From: Metarhizium brunneum
Taxonomy: Eukaryota; Ascomycota; Sordariomycetes; Hypocreales; Clavicipitaceae
Assembly (NCBI RefSeq): GCF_013426205.1
Contig: NC_089422.1
Span: forward strand, 3,410,001-3,474,000
Direction of reading: 5' to 3'
Length of the DNA stretch: 64,000 nucleotides
This document shows, piece after piece, positions 1 through 11,878 of this stretch (position 1 is its first letter; each line of letters begins with the position of its first letter). Position numbers and translations under genes: made by a program. The notes under the pieces are model-generated. The model ran no database searches, had not been told where the DNA came from, and saw only the letters and a program-made list of their open reading frames with translations.

Positions 1-2824
1 TTGTGGGGAACGGAGTCCACGAACCGCACAGCCCTTTGTCCAGGTCGTAGGGGCGGCTTTGGGTATCTGGTGGCGCTGGCGAGCCCCTGTACGTTTTGAA
101 GATTCGCCGAACTTTAGCACTTACACAGGAAGATGCGTATCGTATTTGAAGCCTTCTCGCAATAGCGGGTGAGTGTTGGCCGAGATCTGCTCCGGGATCT
201 CACAATGGCAGAGATAAATTGGAAGCACACGATTGAGTGGCTATTACTTCGTAAAGTGAGGCTTGTACCGATACGACAAAAGCATGATTCCGGTTCTGGT
301 TGGGACCATTTTTGGGTTTCTTCCCGTAACTGAATCGTCCAAGACAAGCGCATTTGACCTGTGGGGTGTCGCCTTAGATGTAACCTGTCGGCATGAAACC
401 ACCGTTTACGGCATAGTAGATGTGAAGGCTCGCAACGCTCTGCTCCAGCTACTTCCCCGCAAGTCGCGTCGCACGCGCGCGCTGACAGGGTGGCTCGGCA
501 GAGGAATGATAGGCCATTCGAGAACCAATCCACCCGCAGCGAGAAGCGACTTGGTAGCGAGTGAAAGTCCAAACACGAAGGATGATCTCGAAAGTATCGG
601 AAAGCTTGAGGCTCATTTTGGCACTACTAGTACGAGACACTAGTTTGGTTCTTGAGTTAATGACCTCATCCTTCGCGATGTAGAGACGCAATGTTGACCA
701 AACTTTTACGTCAAAGTTTGTGGGTTGTATCTGGGGTTAGCTCTGGGGTTTCTATTTTAATATGGGGAACTGGAGGCCCTTCAACTCCCTAAACGATGGG
801 TTGATCCGCGGGGGATCACTAAACCAAAGGGAAACTCAATGCGGAGGTGTGGGTGGCTACAGGAGGACCACATGACTATTGTCGGGCAGATAAAGATTCA
901 GGTCTTAGTCCGTATGCGGATGTGAATTGCCCTAGGGTTAATGTTTGTCTTTGATCCTCGTCCTTAACGATGCTTTCTCATACCAACCCTCGTTCAACGG
1001 ATATGAAACTGCGACGAGAAAGCTTCAGTGCGGATATTTGCCTTTTGCTATTATTAGCAGTATAGTCGGAGCTCCAAGGCTTTCCAGGGAATCGAGCATC
1101 GCGGCCTAGAGTAGAATATCCGCCGTGGCATATCCACGAAGACGACCTTGGTCAGGCCAAACAATAAGGAGAGCGGGCAGCATCGGATAAGGAAGGAAGC
1201 GAGACATCCTTGCAAATGCTGTTGATTTTTTTGCCCTGCTGTAATAAACAAGCTGGCCATATTGGAGGGTGAAAGTCGACCATGACTGGTTCGCAAAGAG
1301 GACCAGACAGGTTCGAATCTTTGTGCGTTTGACTGCTCAACACTACACGGGGGCTGACAGATTCAATGTTGCCGTCTGCTCCTGCCGCAAATGTGGCTAG
1401 GTCAGCCGCATTACACGGACGGCAGGCACGGCCGACGCCCAGTCAGGCGAAGACAAGCGCCCAACAGAACGACAAGGTGAAGTGTCCATGTGGACAACAT
1501 CCATCATCAATCGATCCCATCCATCACGTCTTGGGCTTGGTGCTTGGCCACTCACCTGCACTCTGGTCAATCATGGTCCAGCTCCCCTCTCCTGCGCACG
1601 GTACCTTGACAAATTGAGCATCTCCTACCCATGGGCTCGGTTGGCAGTAGTACGTACCAGCCGAGGCCTCAACTGGCGCATGTTACGGATGTGTTTGCTC
1701 GTCGATGCGAGACGCTGACGGAGGATGGAACAAAGAACAGAGCCTCAAAGTGTCTCTCGCATCACAACACGACGCGCCTCGTTGCCATCGTCGGGCTCAA
1801 ATCATACGTTTCAACAAACGATCTTGTGGCTGCCACTCGCTCGGTCGAGATTGGCCTCATCCGCTACGACCGACCGACAGGGTTATCCCAGTGTGCCGCC
1901 GGTTCTCTGAATGATCTGCCAAAGCCTCTTTAGCCCCAAGACCCACTCCGGAACGCCAACACGCAATGCACGGAACAATTGTTGGAAATTTCTGTCTTCC
2001 TCAAAGAAGTGTCGAATCAGGGCTTGCACTATGGCGTTTTGGTCACCCAAAGAGCCATCATTTGACCCGGAGCTTAGTTTTAACCACTCGGGCACATCAC
2101 ACGGCACCAAGATTGTATCCAAATCCGCTGGGAACCCATTTTGGCTAATATTTGCTGACGAGGCACACATCAATCAAGAGGGGCTGGTCGTCCGCGTCGG
2201 GAAGGTAGTTAATATTCGGCTGTGACTGGTCAAGAGGCATCATGGATTTTGCTCACTCGTGCCCCTGGCAAGAGATATGGTTGATGACAATTACCTCGGC
2301 AAGTTGCATAAAATTGGCAAAGTCCATATTCAATGACTCAAATCACAAGCCCAGTGCTCCGTACATTTAATTAATAGGCAGCATTGTCACGAGTAGTGCT
2401 ATTACAGCTCCGCTGTAAGCAACGTGCTTCACTGCCCGCATCTGTCGAGTGGAATAATCGGTCCCTCCCATTTCCAAAAAGTTAAGGCCGACTAGCTAGT
2501 AGTAGTAGTTACAATTGTTTACCCCGGCATGTTTCGGTTATTAGACGCCATCTCATGTGCCCGGTCGCATCTGCATGGTACCTTTGCCTGATATTAGCCG
2601 GCTGTATGTACTACATCACAATGTGGCACACGCGTTTCATGGTATATGGGGAGGATTATGCTTAATTTAGCGGTGGAATCAGAGACACATTGGTTCGGCT
2701 ATAGACGGGGGTTCCAGATATTGTTGTCACCGGGTGTATCGCCTTCTTTGTGTACAAATGGCCGCTCGCCAAGATAGTATCAACCACAAGTGATGCTAAA
2801 CCGCTCATCCTCATCATGATAGCA
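1..2824. other. Intergenic region, no supported gene
   Basis: I see no recognisable protein or RNA gene here. Open frames are short, overlap each other on both strands and resemble no family I know. The most protein-like is a 96-codon minus-strand frame at 1883-2173, with stretches such as VPEWVLGLKRLWQ. It has no identifiable domain or clear neighbouring exons and could be a gene relic. The stretch at 2340-2820 is relatively AT-rich. Confidence 0.5.
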
Positions 2825-3014
2825 TTATGTAATGTGCACATGCCCCCTGCCCGCCTCTAATGTACCCAAAGCGTCGAATACCATCACTGAAGTAATAATG
2901 CCAAGTGTCAAACGCGGTTGGAGGTGACAGCACCTCTGGCATCCCCCAGCTCCGTCATGTGGTTGCTGCTCTGCACTTTGCTGCGCTTTGGCTACGTGTC
3001 CCGCCTTGGCGGCT

Positions 3015-4815
3015 TCACCCGCTTCTAGGGAGAAACTTGACTTTAACGCCCGAGAGGACAAGAAGAAAATACGCCTCCTTGTCAGCGTCTGGTGGAATCG
3101 CCACCTCCACTTCAAACCTTCTAAAGAGGGTGGCAATGACCTTGAGCACGAGCAGCTCAGCCAGATTTCTTCCAGGACAGCTTCGAGAACCACCTCCCCA
3201 GCTCAGGCTATACTTGTCCATCATGCGGACCGATGCCGATGTTGCTGCAGCCGTTTCGTCTACAGTCTCGGCGCAGAGCCAGCGTCCAGGATCATATAAA
3301 TCAGGGCTGGCGCCAAAGATGTCCTCCTTGCGATGTAGAGCAATGGCACTACAACCAACCGTGGTATTGGGTGGCACACTCAATCCATTGACGTGTAGTC
3401 CTGTGGGTGGTGTCTTGCGGGGAAGCGACATGGGCACCACGGGGTAAAGTCGCATGGCTTCACGAATAGCAGCTTTAGTGTAAGTAAATCGGTTACTCGA
3501 AGCATATACGAGCGCGTCATCCGCTTCAGCTGTGCGTTGTTCAAGAAATACTTGCTTTTGAACATTATTGTGAGAGGCGATCATGGCCACAGACGCCGTC
3601 AATGTCGACGCAACGGTTTCGTGACCCGCTCCAAAGTTAGTGACGGCCATTTTCCGAAGATATACCTCGTTGAACTCGGGTCTATCATTTCTAAGTTGAA
3701 TCAGGTCGTTTAACAAATCAACTCGGTTGTCCTTGGGTGTTCCTGGTTTAAGAGACGCTGTCAGACGGCGAACTATGTTCTTCACCACGCCCTGATAATC
3801 TTTCCGTCAGCTTTTCCACCAGTGAGGGCCTTCTCGCATCAACACATTCCGAGAAGGCACTTACAGGGAAGAAGGGCTTGAAAGTGGGCGGAGGCCGGTA
3901 CGTTACTGCCCATAGGGACGCAAATGCCCTTCCAAGACTGGGAGACAACTGCTCCATCTTCTTCATTGTCGGAAACACTCCAAACAAGCACTTCCTTCGC
4001 CAGCCTTGGAAACTATGCGATAACGTCCCCCAATCTGTACCATCACGAAGTAGACCAGGCGACCATGATAAAACAGTCGCCCCGAGACACTCGACTGTAA
4101 TAATATGCATCCATTCTTTCAGGTCGATCTCCTTCCCTTCAAGCTCATTCAGTCGCTGCACTATCCTCTCTAGTGCTGCGGTGAGAGCATCTTCGTATTT
4201 CGCGACATTCGCGGCACTATAGACACGGCCGATTAAACGTCTTTGTAGACGGTAGCGTTTCATATTTCGCTCAGACAAGAGATCTAAGGTATCTTCAAAG
4301 TTTGCATTAAACTTCCAATCAATAGTTGGCCTGGTCAGTGCTGTTGCCACTGTGTCCCATTGTTAGTATCAGACAGCGGGACCAAAACAGCGCGTAGACC
4401 TACAGTAAAAGTCAGATTTTTCGAATCCTTTGCCGGTGCCTGTCAAAAAATGTGAGCTTCATCCGCATGTAAAGGCCATCTTCGATAAAGTGCTGTACAT
4501 ACAGTATATCTGATCAAACGCTTCCGTCGTGTTAAACCACACTTCATTAGGGCCGACACGAACAATATCACCGTACTTTCTGTGCATTTCCAACCCCAAT
4601 TGAGCCATTTTCCCTTTAGCTATCTGTCGAGCATACCAAAAGTTGGAGATAGCGGCCCATTTGGGACCCGGCACCTTGGCCAGCGGGTGAAGAGTGAGGC
4701 GGTAGAGGACAATATGAAGTGTAACCGCAATGATGCCCAAGACAGCAAGTGACATAGCCCGCCAAATCAGACCGGCAAAGGCGACGGACACGGCTAGTAC
4801 GTATTCAAGTTCCAT
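3015..4815 (-). CDS. Cytochrome P450 monooxygenase
   Basis: Microsomal-type P450 of about 536 aa in four exons: 4815-4503, 4439-4404, 4349-3865 and 3791-3015. All introns are GT..AG, and the second has a clear CTAAC branch site. An N-terminal membrane anchor is followed by the proline hinge with HPLAKVPGPKWA, normal for fungal P450s. In the last exon I see the I-helix AGHET, the K-helix ExxR (EAMRLYP), a PERF-like DPGRW and the haem loop WGGGSRSCPGR with its ligand cysteine. The usual first Phe of the haem motif is Trp here. The 36-nt second exon is supported because it restores the frame. The gene lies 0.5 kb from a drug-type transporter on the same strand, suggesting a small detoxification or metabolite unit. 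Substrate unknown. Confidence 0.93.
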
Positions 4816-5359
4816 GATGATCGAAGTGATGAAAGCGCTTGATCAATCACCACAGCTTGACGGTGTGAGAGGAGATGGGAAGAAGAAAAAGATCATGGCG
4901 AAGCCGTTTTGGTTCGGAGTGGTGGGGACAAAGAACAACGTGTCAGCGTCTTGTGAATAGGACAGCACCAATAGAAGGTCAACGATATGCAGACATGCAC
5001 TGCTGTTGTGCTCACTTAATTGACGACTATTGTCGCGACGATTGTGCTGGCACCGAGAGTTGAGATGGTGAAAAATGAGTGGGACAAACGCTTGAGCAAT
5101 TGAGGCAGTCGCAGTGAGTGGGTCTTGGCCTGCGATCGGATCCTCCATGCAGCAGTTGTTTGTCTCCAACAACAATGTTTGTTTGTTTCTTAAGCTATGA
5201 ATATTTTTAATGAATACTGGCGAAATTTACACTCCCTTCTCTCCAACGATGCCACATTTGAAGTCGCAAATGCCAAAAGGCATGTTTGTGATGACGCCTC
5301 TGTTACCGAGCTACGCTATGCAATATCTTCAAAATGCAAATGTCTAGTCTCAACGCCGA

Positions 5360-7036
5360 CTATGCGTTTCTCAAATCTCGGTTTCTGGTATCCTCCGCTG
5401 GTCGCGGTTCATCAACTACCAGGAGCCCTTGTTGATGCCTTTCTTTTGTCTTCAGCTTGCTCGTCTGAGTCTTCTCCTTGGCCTCCGCTCTCCATTTCAT
5501 GCCAAATTGAAGAATGAGCAAGAGCAGAATGATACCAACGAAATAGAGCCCCCCGATAAGAGTAAAAGCTGGGCCAGCCCCAATGGCGTCAATCATGGGG
5601 ATAATCGCAGCGCTTGCTCCCGCTCCAACTAAGCATCGAGTGAGGTTGTTGGCAGCAGTGGCAGTTCCGGCCCGACCTGGGTGGACATCGACAAGAAGTA
5701 TGTTTGTCGTATTGTTATAGCCAATCATCCCAATTCCCAGAAAGAAGCTGATCACACACGGTACAGCAACATGAGTGGCGGCATGCATCGCCCATCCCCA
5801 GCCTATTATGCTCACCGCACCAAGGCACAACAGTGGGAGGCCAATTTCCAGACGTGCTTGCTCAATCGGGAAGTTGGACAGGTCGTTTTGTCGACTTTGA
5901 TCGTAGGGGATTCCGGATCGGATGCAATGTCGTTTGAAGTTCCAGTTGATGGACGGACCGACAATACTGGCAGCACCAATGGAACCAAGCGCCAACGGAA
6001 GATACATCAGACCAACCTGTACCTCGTTGTATCCATAACGCTTCGAAAAGAGACTAGGCATTGCCGTTGCTATGCAATAGAAACCAGCGAATACAATACT
6101 GCTGGTCCAAAGCAGCAACCCGGTCTCCCTCTCGAAGAGAAGAAACAGCGAGCCCAGAACATTTGGTGGTTTGAACTTGAATCTATTCCCCGACTTGCTG
6201 GCGCTGCTTGAATTTGATGTCGACTTTGACAGTGCGTTTCGTCGTCTCGCCTTCTTTTCGCGCCGAAGGTGTAGGGACTGCCATACGGACCGGTACATTG
6301 GAGGTGGAGTTAGAGAACCATCGCCCACGATCCGGCGGCAAGTCTCTGGAAAAAAGAAAATAATGAGAACCAGGGTTATGCCAGAGAAAATCGCCAGAAA
6401 CCAGAATATTGCTCTCCAGCCGAGATACTGAGAAAGGAGGCCACCAATAATTGGTCCTAGTGAGGGGGCCAACACGGTCGGAATCACCGTGAATCCGACA
6501 TACTGTCCTCTCTCGGCACTTGTAACTACATCAGCGACCACTGCAGTACAGAGTGCCACCGTGCTACTTGACCCAGCTGACTGAAGGCATCTCAACCCCA
6601 GCAATGCACTATACCCAGGGGCAAGAGCCAGGCCAATGTTTGCGGCAACATAAATAATGAAGCATACAACGTAGGCTGGTCGTCGACCTCCACTATCAGC
6701 CAGCGATCCAATGAACATGGGCGTTATGCCTTGAAATATCATATACGTTGTAATGGTTAGATTGATCTGCGTGTTTGTCACACCCAGGTCCCTCGACAGT
6801 TGCGTCAAGGCCGGCAAGTATATCTGTGCAGTAAGAGGCGAGAAGAACGCAGTGACTGCGGCCCCAAGGACAATGGCTCGTTTTTGCCATGGAGTGAAAA
6901 CTGAGTAGGGTGGCCCGTCATTTTTTTGAGCGGCAGCAAGCTGGTTTTCAATGTCGCTACTCGTGTTACCGTTCGAGAAAGGCCGTGCTTCTTGCTGCCG
7001 GAGCGTCGATTGTCTTTTTGTATTTGAGTCGGTCAT
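5360..7036 (-). CDS. MFS transporter, DHA1 drug:H+ antiporter type
   Basis: Intronless frame of 558 aa. A hydrophilic N-terminus of about 45 residues is followed by about 12 hydrophobic segments, with a long cytoplasmic loop after the sixth (roughly residues 240-300, basic and Ser-rich). The motif-A loop GSLADSGGRRPAYVV between segments 2 and 3 and the antiporter motif region VIPTVLAPSLGPIIGGLL near segment 5 are clear. This matches the 12-segment DHA1 drug:proton antiporters (QDR/FLR-like), which export small organic compounds at the plasma membrane. It lies upstream of the P450 on the same strand with 544 nt between them, so co-regulation is possible but not shown. Family is secure; substrate is not. 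Confidence 0.93.
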   Translation of the reverse strand: MTDSNTKRQSTLRQQEARPFSNGNTSSDIENQLAAAQKNDGPPYSVFTPWQKRAIVLGAAVTAFFSPLTAQIYLPALTQLSRDLGVTNTQINLTITTYMIFQGITPMFIGSLADSGGRRPAYVVCFIIYVAANIGLALAPGYSALLGLRCLQSAGSSSTVALCTAVVADVVTSAERGQYVGFTVIPTVLAPSLGPIIGGLLSQYLGWRAIFWFLAIFSGITLVLIIFFFPETCRRIVGDGSLTPPPMYRSVWQSLHLRREKKARRRNALSKSTSNSSSASKSGNRFKFKPPNVLGSLFLLFERETGLLLWTSSIVFAGFYCIATAMPSLFSKRYGYNEVQVGLMYLPLALGSIGAASIVGPSINWNFKRHCIRSGIPYDQSRQNDLSNFPIEQARLEIGLPLLCLGAVSIIGWGWAMHAATHVAVPCVISFFLGIGMIGYNNTTNILLVDVHPGRAGTATAANNLTRCLVGAGASAAIIPMIDAIGAGPAFTLIGGLYFVGIILLLLILQFGMKWRAEAKEKTQTSKLKTKERHQQGLLVVDEPRPAEDTRNRDLRNA

Positions 7037-7790
7037 GTTGTAACTCGCACAAGGTCAAAAAACATGTTTGCCGTCATCCCAGTTGCTGAATGAGACGAAT
7101 TCATTTAAGGAAGGCCCGCCAAGTTTTTGCCTCAATTTACGGAAATAACATCAATCTCGGTAGTTTTCCGTGTGACAAACCGGGCCAACGCCGTTGACGG
7201 AACGGCGCAAGGGGCCTTCGGCGCCGTATCGGTGCCGATCTCGGCAAACTTGCTTATTTTGCCCTACAAGCCCCTCTCAATCGGCATTACTACCTCACTA
7301 TGAATTAATATTCGTTTGCAATATGATTTTAGTGTCCAAGATCAGCGTTCATGACCAACCTTCCATGAGGTGGCGGGCTTTGCTTTGGCATCCGCCGTTG
7401 TGGCTGCCGATTGACTAGGGTCCCCATCCCATTCTTCAATGACCTGCCAAGTTGACGTCGTGGACGAATGGATGAGCTTCACGGCTTCACCATGTCGTTG
7501 TATGGTGTAGCGTGCAATGACATCCTCTTTCATGCTGAGACAGTCAAGGATAAGATTAAGTGCCCAAATGTTTTTGGGCATAATCTCTCGACCACATTCT
7601 CCATACATGGGCCAACAGACGGCTGTCCTAGTGGTTACCCCAGACGGGCCGTAGATGTTCCGATCCGGGACTCTGAACACAGTAGTAGTAGTACTTCCAC
7701 GCATAAGAAACACGGTTTCCACGTGAAGATGCAAGGTAAGCTGCGAAGGGCAAGCTGGCCACTGCACAACAATATAGCAATTATTGAATC
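7037..7790. promoter_or_regulatory. Divergent intergenic region between MFS and BOS1
   Basis: About 750 nt separate the transporter start (minus) from the BOS1 start codon (plus). The open frame running through 7468-7790 on the plus strand encodes nothing BOS1-like and is not needed for the BOS1 model. I see no distinct regulatory motif. Confidence 0.4.
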
Positions 7791-8577
7791 ATGGTATGTA
7801 ATATTCGCCCTAGGTCGTATTGTGATGCCTCTGACTCCGAATTTTTCACAGAACGTGCAGTACAACTCTGCCTTGAGGCAGAGTAAATCGATCCGCAGCG
7901 AGCTCGACACGCTGAATGCCAAAGGGTCTCCGACTCCAGGTGAGATTGGCAATGTATCGGCGTCGGTGTCATCGTTCACGAAGATTATCGACGAATATCA
8001 CCGCCTTGCACGCCAAGAAATCGTTCCCAAGAAACAAGAAGAAGCTTTCGAGCGCGTCAAACGATTTCGAGAGGATCTTTCCGATTTCCGGTCCCAAATT
8101 GACGGACTGAAGAAATCCAGAGACGAGGCCCAATACCAGAACAACGGAAGAGAGCTACTAGGAAGAAGGCCCTACAATGCCACCCCTGAGAACCCATACG
8201 CAGGCACACCAACAAACACGAACTCTTCCTTTCACCCTCGACATACGTCGACGGCAGGCGCGCCCTTAACGACGGGATCTGGAGACGAGACCCGCGAGGC
8301 ACATGCTTTCCGGGAGCAAGCCTTCTTCCAGCAGACGCACTCTGCCCTAGATGATTACATTGCGAGAGGTCAGGCTGTACTCGGCAATCTCGGTGAGCAG
8401 AGGGAGAGGCTCAAGAATACGCAGAAGAGACTATACAGTGTCGGGACCACGTTGGGCATCAGCGGAGACACCATTCGCATGGTAGAAAAACGAGCGCGGG
8501 AAGATAAATGGCTATTCTTGGGCGGAGTCGTCGTTTTCTTCGCATTTTGCTGGCTAGTGTTGCACTACCTACGGTGA
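7791..8577 (+). CDS. BOS1: Golgi/ER v-SNARE Bos1 (GOSR2-like)
   Basis: Qb-type SNARE for ER-to-Golgi vesicle fusion, 242 aa, close to the length of yeast Bos1. The protein begins MNVQYNSALRQSKSIRSEL, the usual fungal Bos1 N-terminus. It has an N-terminal helical region, a middle linker rich in Pro, Thr and Asn (about residues 110-140), a SNARE coiled coil (about 150-215) and a C-terminal tail anchor (LFLGGVVVFFAFCWLVLHYLR). The first exon appears to be the ATG alone (7791-7793). It is followed by a 58-nt intron at 7794-7851 with GTATGT donor, CTGAC branch site and TTTTTCACAG acceptor. Without this intron no suitable Met precedes the conserved N-terminus. A longer read-through start at 7468 would add about 128 unrelated residues and is rejected. 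Confidence 0.9.
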
Positions 8578-8774
8578 TGGAATGCGCAGCAGCACGTGGT
8601 ATCCAACAGGGAACATAAGCATGGCGTCTTGGGGTCATTGGGTTGGCGAGCAATTAAAGTCTTGCTTTAGGACTTGATTTTTTTCTCTTTTTGCTGCTTA
8701 TATTTTTTGTCAACCTTTCTCTTCTTTTCCTTTTTTTTTTCCTTTTTCCTCCTACTTTTGAACCCTCCAGCCTT

Positions 8775-9706
8775 TCACGCCTCCTCTTCTCCCTCGACTG
8801 GGCGCAGTGCAACAGTGAACAGTACATCTTTCGTGGTATGAACTTCGACACACTTAGTGTGAGGCAGCACGTGATTACTGGTGCTGAGTCTTCCGCCTAT
8901 TTTCGACTCCCAGTCAGTTACATCCCACTCCAAACCCTTGGTGGTAACCCGACTTGGCTCCTGCAAGGGGATAATCCCAACGTGCTTCCCAAACACCTCA
9001 TCCTCGCCATCTTCCTTGACATGAATCATGTGCGTCCCGGATTTCAGTAAAAATGTCAAACTCGACCCAGATAAGAGATATATCCGGCCATTAGCGTACG
9101 CAGGGTCTGTCTGGTACAGGTACAGGTGGTGGAGCTGGCTGAGGCCCTGGTCAACACGGCCGCCAATACCACCAAGTGCGACGATGTCAAGAGCACTTGG
9201 CTGGGTTTTCCGAATCCATGTGATGGCCTTTCCAAAATCAGACGACTCCTGGTCGGTGTCATGGATGACCTGCGCTGGGGTCGGTTGTGAGGAGTAGAAG
9301 TCTCTCACTGAGGAGCAGAGGGAGTCGAGGTCCCCAATGATGGCTTGCAGATTTGACTGGGGAGGTAGTTAGAATCACAATAGGCTCTTATCCGTCGTAG
9401 AGCTATGAATTTACATACAAACTTCCCTTGAAAGGAGGAAAGCTGATGGAGCCGGTTGGCACCGCCATCGGCAGCGACTCTCACAGATGCTTTGATGTTC
9501 CGATTAGTGAGATGGACGAAACTCCCCGTCAAAGCTAATCGCAACTAACAGGTCGAACATCACTAGCACATACAGTTCTTCCAGAGTCTGCGTAGAATAG
9601 CTCCATTCTTCAGAGGCTGGTTGAGGACCAGCAGCGCAAAATCCTGGAGACCGGCGTTATCTTCGAGGAGCTTGGCGGGGTGCCACTCGAACTGGGCGGT
9701 AGACAT
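8775..9706 (-). CDS. THI80: Thiamine pyrophosphokinase
   Basis: Transfers pyrophosphate from ATP to thiamine to make thiamine diphosphate, in the cytosol. The model has three exons (9706-9574, 9489-9419, 9356-8775) giving 261 aa. The introns have GTATGT donors. The nucleotide- and metal-binding motifs lie in order: RVAADGGANRL (exon 2), IIGDLDSL at the start of exon 3, then DFGKAITW and GGIGGRVDQ. The C-terminal half is the beta-rich thiamine-binding domain (SSLTFLL, GIIPL, TKGLEWDV). The start at 9706 gives MSTAQFEWHP, typical of fungal homologues. An in-frame Met at 9763 would only add a non-conserved extension. The gene diverges from MIA40, with about 680 nt between the two starts. Confidence 0.93.
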
Positions 9707-10385
9707 TTCGAGCTTCAACACCAAGCTTGGTACCACAGGAGGCTGCCTTGGATATGCGAACAAGCGGCCCGCTAGTTCTTCGAGATGAATAGAAATTCAA
9801 TGGTTCTGCAGGCAGTGGCGATTGTGGCCGGCAGCTGGCCAAAGTCAGGTGCGTGATGCGTGGTTGATGTACGTCTCCCTAGATTAGGTTCGGAGGTGGA
9901 GCTGCGTGAACTGAATTGCCGTTTTAGGTGCAGACATTCCTCCAGCGGCGAGATGTGAATGTCACCTTCGAATTCCCAAAGCCACGCAACTGTCTGTCTC
10001 TGGACACCAAAAGGTGACAATCGCCGCTTGACGTACAAGGGCACCCTAGGAAATCTTGCAGCGTCACAGCCATGTGGCAGCTGCACGTTCTGAGATCCAT
10101 GTACCCCCAGTGCTGAGTGAGTGACTTCGGCATTCAACCGTCTCTCGGCTAAACACCGGCCAGCTCCAACTGTGGCCGTGTTGCGCAGGGGACTTGGCCG
10201 CAAACACTGGCGTTTAGGCCACTCAGTGTTCGCCGTTCTGCCTTGGCGCCCGGGCTCCACGGATAGACGGGAGACGGAGCGCTGACCAATCGAGCCAGCG
10301 CTGACGATGTTTTTTTGATGCTCGATTCCAGTCCTGTCGTCAGTTTTCTTCGACGCTTTTCAACTTTGTCGCAGCATTCGACAGC
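9707..10385. promoter_or_regulatory. Shared upstream region of THI80 and MIA40
   Basis: About 680 nt separate two divergent genes. A 162-codon minus-strand frame at 9772-10260 has no recognisable domain and unusual composition, and I treat it as chance. CT-rich sequence at 10320-10380, just before the MIA40 start, would suit a transcription start region. Confidence 0.4.
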
Positions 10386-11416
10386 ATGTATCGGGCTACA
10401 GTGCGGACTGCCTCACGACAGGCCTTGAGGAGCCTTCGCTCCCAGCCGTTTCAGAGCGCTCCCCGTCGATTTGCATCAACATCGACCCCTGCGTACAAGC
10501 CGCGAACGTGGAAGGGCTCTGCCGTGAGATGGGGTCTTGCGCTCGGCGCTGTGTACTATTACAACACAGGTTCCGTCTTTGCCGATGAAGCTACCAGTAT
10601 GTCCAAGCAGCCAATACCGCGTATTACACTCGGGTCTAATTCTTTGTGTCTAGTCCAATCAATAGCAGCCCCTTCTGCCTTTACCGAGTCAGATGTGCCA
10701 ACCGTCGATTCCGTTATTGAACAGAAGCGCAAGCAACTCAAGCCCACACCTGAGGAGCAGGCAAAGCCCATTGAAAAGCAGAATTCGACCCCGGAGACGC
10801 AGCCTAAGACCGAATCACAAAACACCGTCGTTGCCGCTGGATCACCAGAGGCTCTCGAGGAAGAGGCTGGCCAAGAAGGCGCATTCAACCCTGAAACAGG
10901 TGAAATCAACTGGGACTGCCCATGTCTCGGGGGGATGGCACACGGCCCCTGTGGCGAGGAATTCAAGACCGCTTTCAGCTGCTTCGTCTACTCAACCGAA
11001 GAGCCCAAGGGCATGGACTGTATCGAGAAATTCCAGTACGTGGTTTTCAGAGGTGTTGATGGTTCAAGTAATGAGTGGGTACTAACTTCTTCACCTATAG
11101 GGGAATGCAGGACTGCTTCAAGAAGTACCCTGATATTTACGGCGCCGAGCTGTCCGACGATGGCGAAGAGGCTGCCGATGACCTCCAGCAGGCCCCGCGC
11201 GGCGAGCCACAAGAGAGTCTTGCTGCAATTGCCACCAAGGACAGCAGTCCCGAGACAGACAATCTACCTGGCGTCAAGCCATTAGAGAATAACGGTGTCC
11301 CCAAGAAATGGGAAGACGCCACCGACGCAGACAAGGAGGACGCCAAACTTGAGCAGCCCAGCGTGTTGGCTGAAGAGGAAAAGAAGGAGAAGAAGAGCGA
11401 AGAAAAGCAAGATTAA
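10386..11416 (+). CDS. MIA40: Mitochondrial intermembrane space oxidoreductase Mia40
   Basis: Receptor and disulfide donor for cysteine-rich proteins imported into the intermembrane space. The N-terminus is a basic presequence ([25 protein letters not shown]), followed by a membrane segment ([13 protein letters not shown]) and an acidic linker. The core has the redox CPC motif in WDCPCLGGM and the twin CX9C helices: [11 protein letters not shown], and a second CX9C formed only after splicing out 11036-11100 (CIEKFQ joined to GMQDC). That intron is therefore secure. A second candidate intron, 10597-10653 (57 nt, GTATGT donor, CTAAT branch, TAG acceptor), keeps the frame. Removing it gives 302 aa; retaining it gives 321 aa. 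The C-terminus is a Lys/Glu-rich tail. Confidence 0.93.
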
Positions 11417-11878
11417 AGCTGCTCCCAGATCACTTGTAAAGCAAAGGCATGGGACAACTAGGCGTTTACAACTGTGGAAGGCATAATATGTACCATTTGA
11501 CATGACTGCATGTCTGTATTATAAAAATGTACGAGACGAAAGAGATACATACTACGGGCCATGGAAATATAGACGGTTCATATATCTATCTACACTCCAT
11601 GCGAAATTTCATGGTTGTCCGCAACACGGTCACCGCAGGGCCACTCATTCCCGACACTTGATTCTCGTCACGGAGCTGGTAGGCCAAAACAAGGTGTACA
11701 TCCGTAGCCACGCAATTACAACGCACCGCGGTGCTGGTTTTACATAGCATTACTGATTGGAGTGGAAACTAGAGCAGAGACTAGCAGTAGGACTCATTGA
11801 CCGTCAAGAACCAACGCCAAGAAACCACACGCAAAAAAAAGTGTAACCTGGTATCATGACCAAACACCACCCCCAAAA
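11417..11878. other. Convergent 3' region between MIA40 and OM14-like gene
   Basis: About 460 nt between two converging genes. I see no gene. It should hold both 3' untranslated regions. Confidence 0.4.

Noticed and set aside
1300..1330. Possible tRNA B box (GGTTCGAATCT)
   Set aside because: No acceptor stem, D arm or anticodon arm can be folded around it.
9772..10260. 162-codon minus-strand frame upstream of THI80
   Set aside because: No domain, unusual composition, and it occupies the promoter region between two certain divergent genes.
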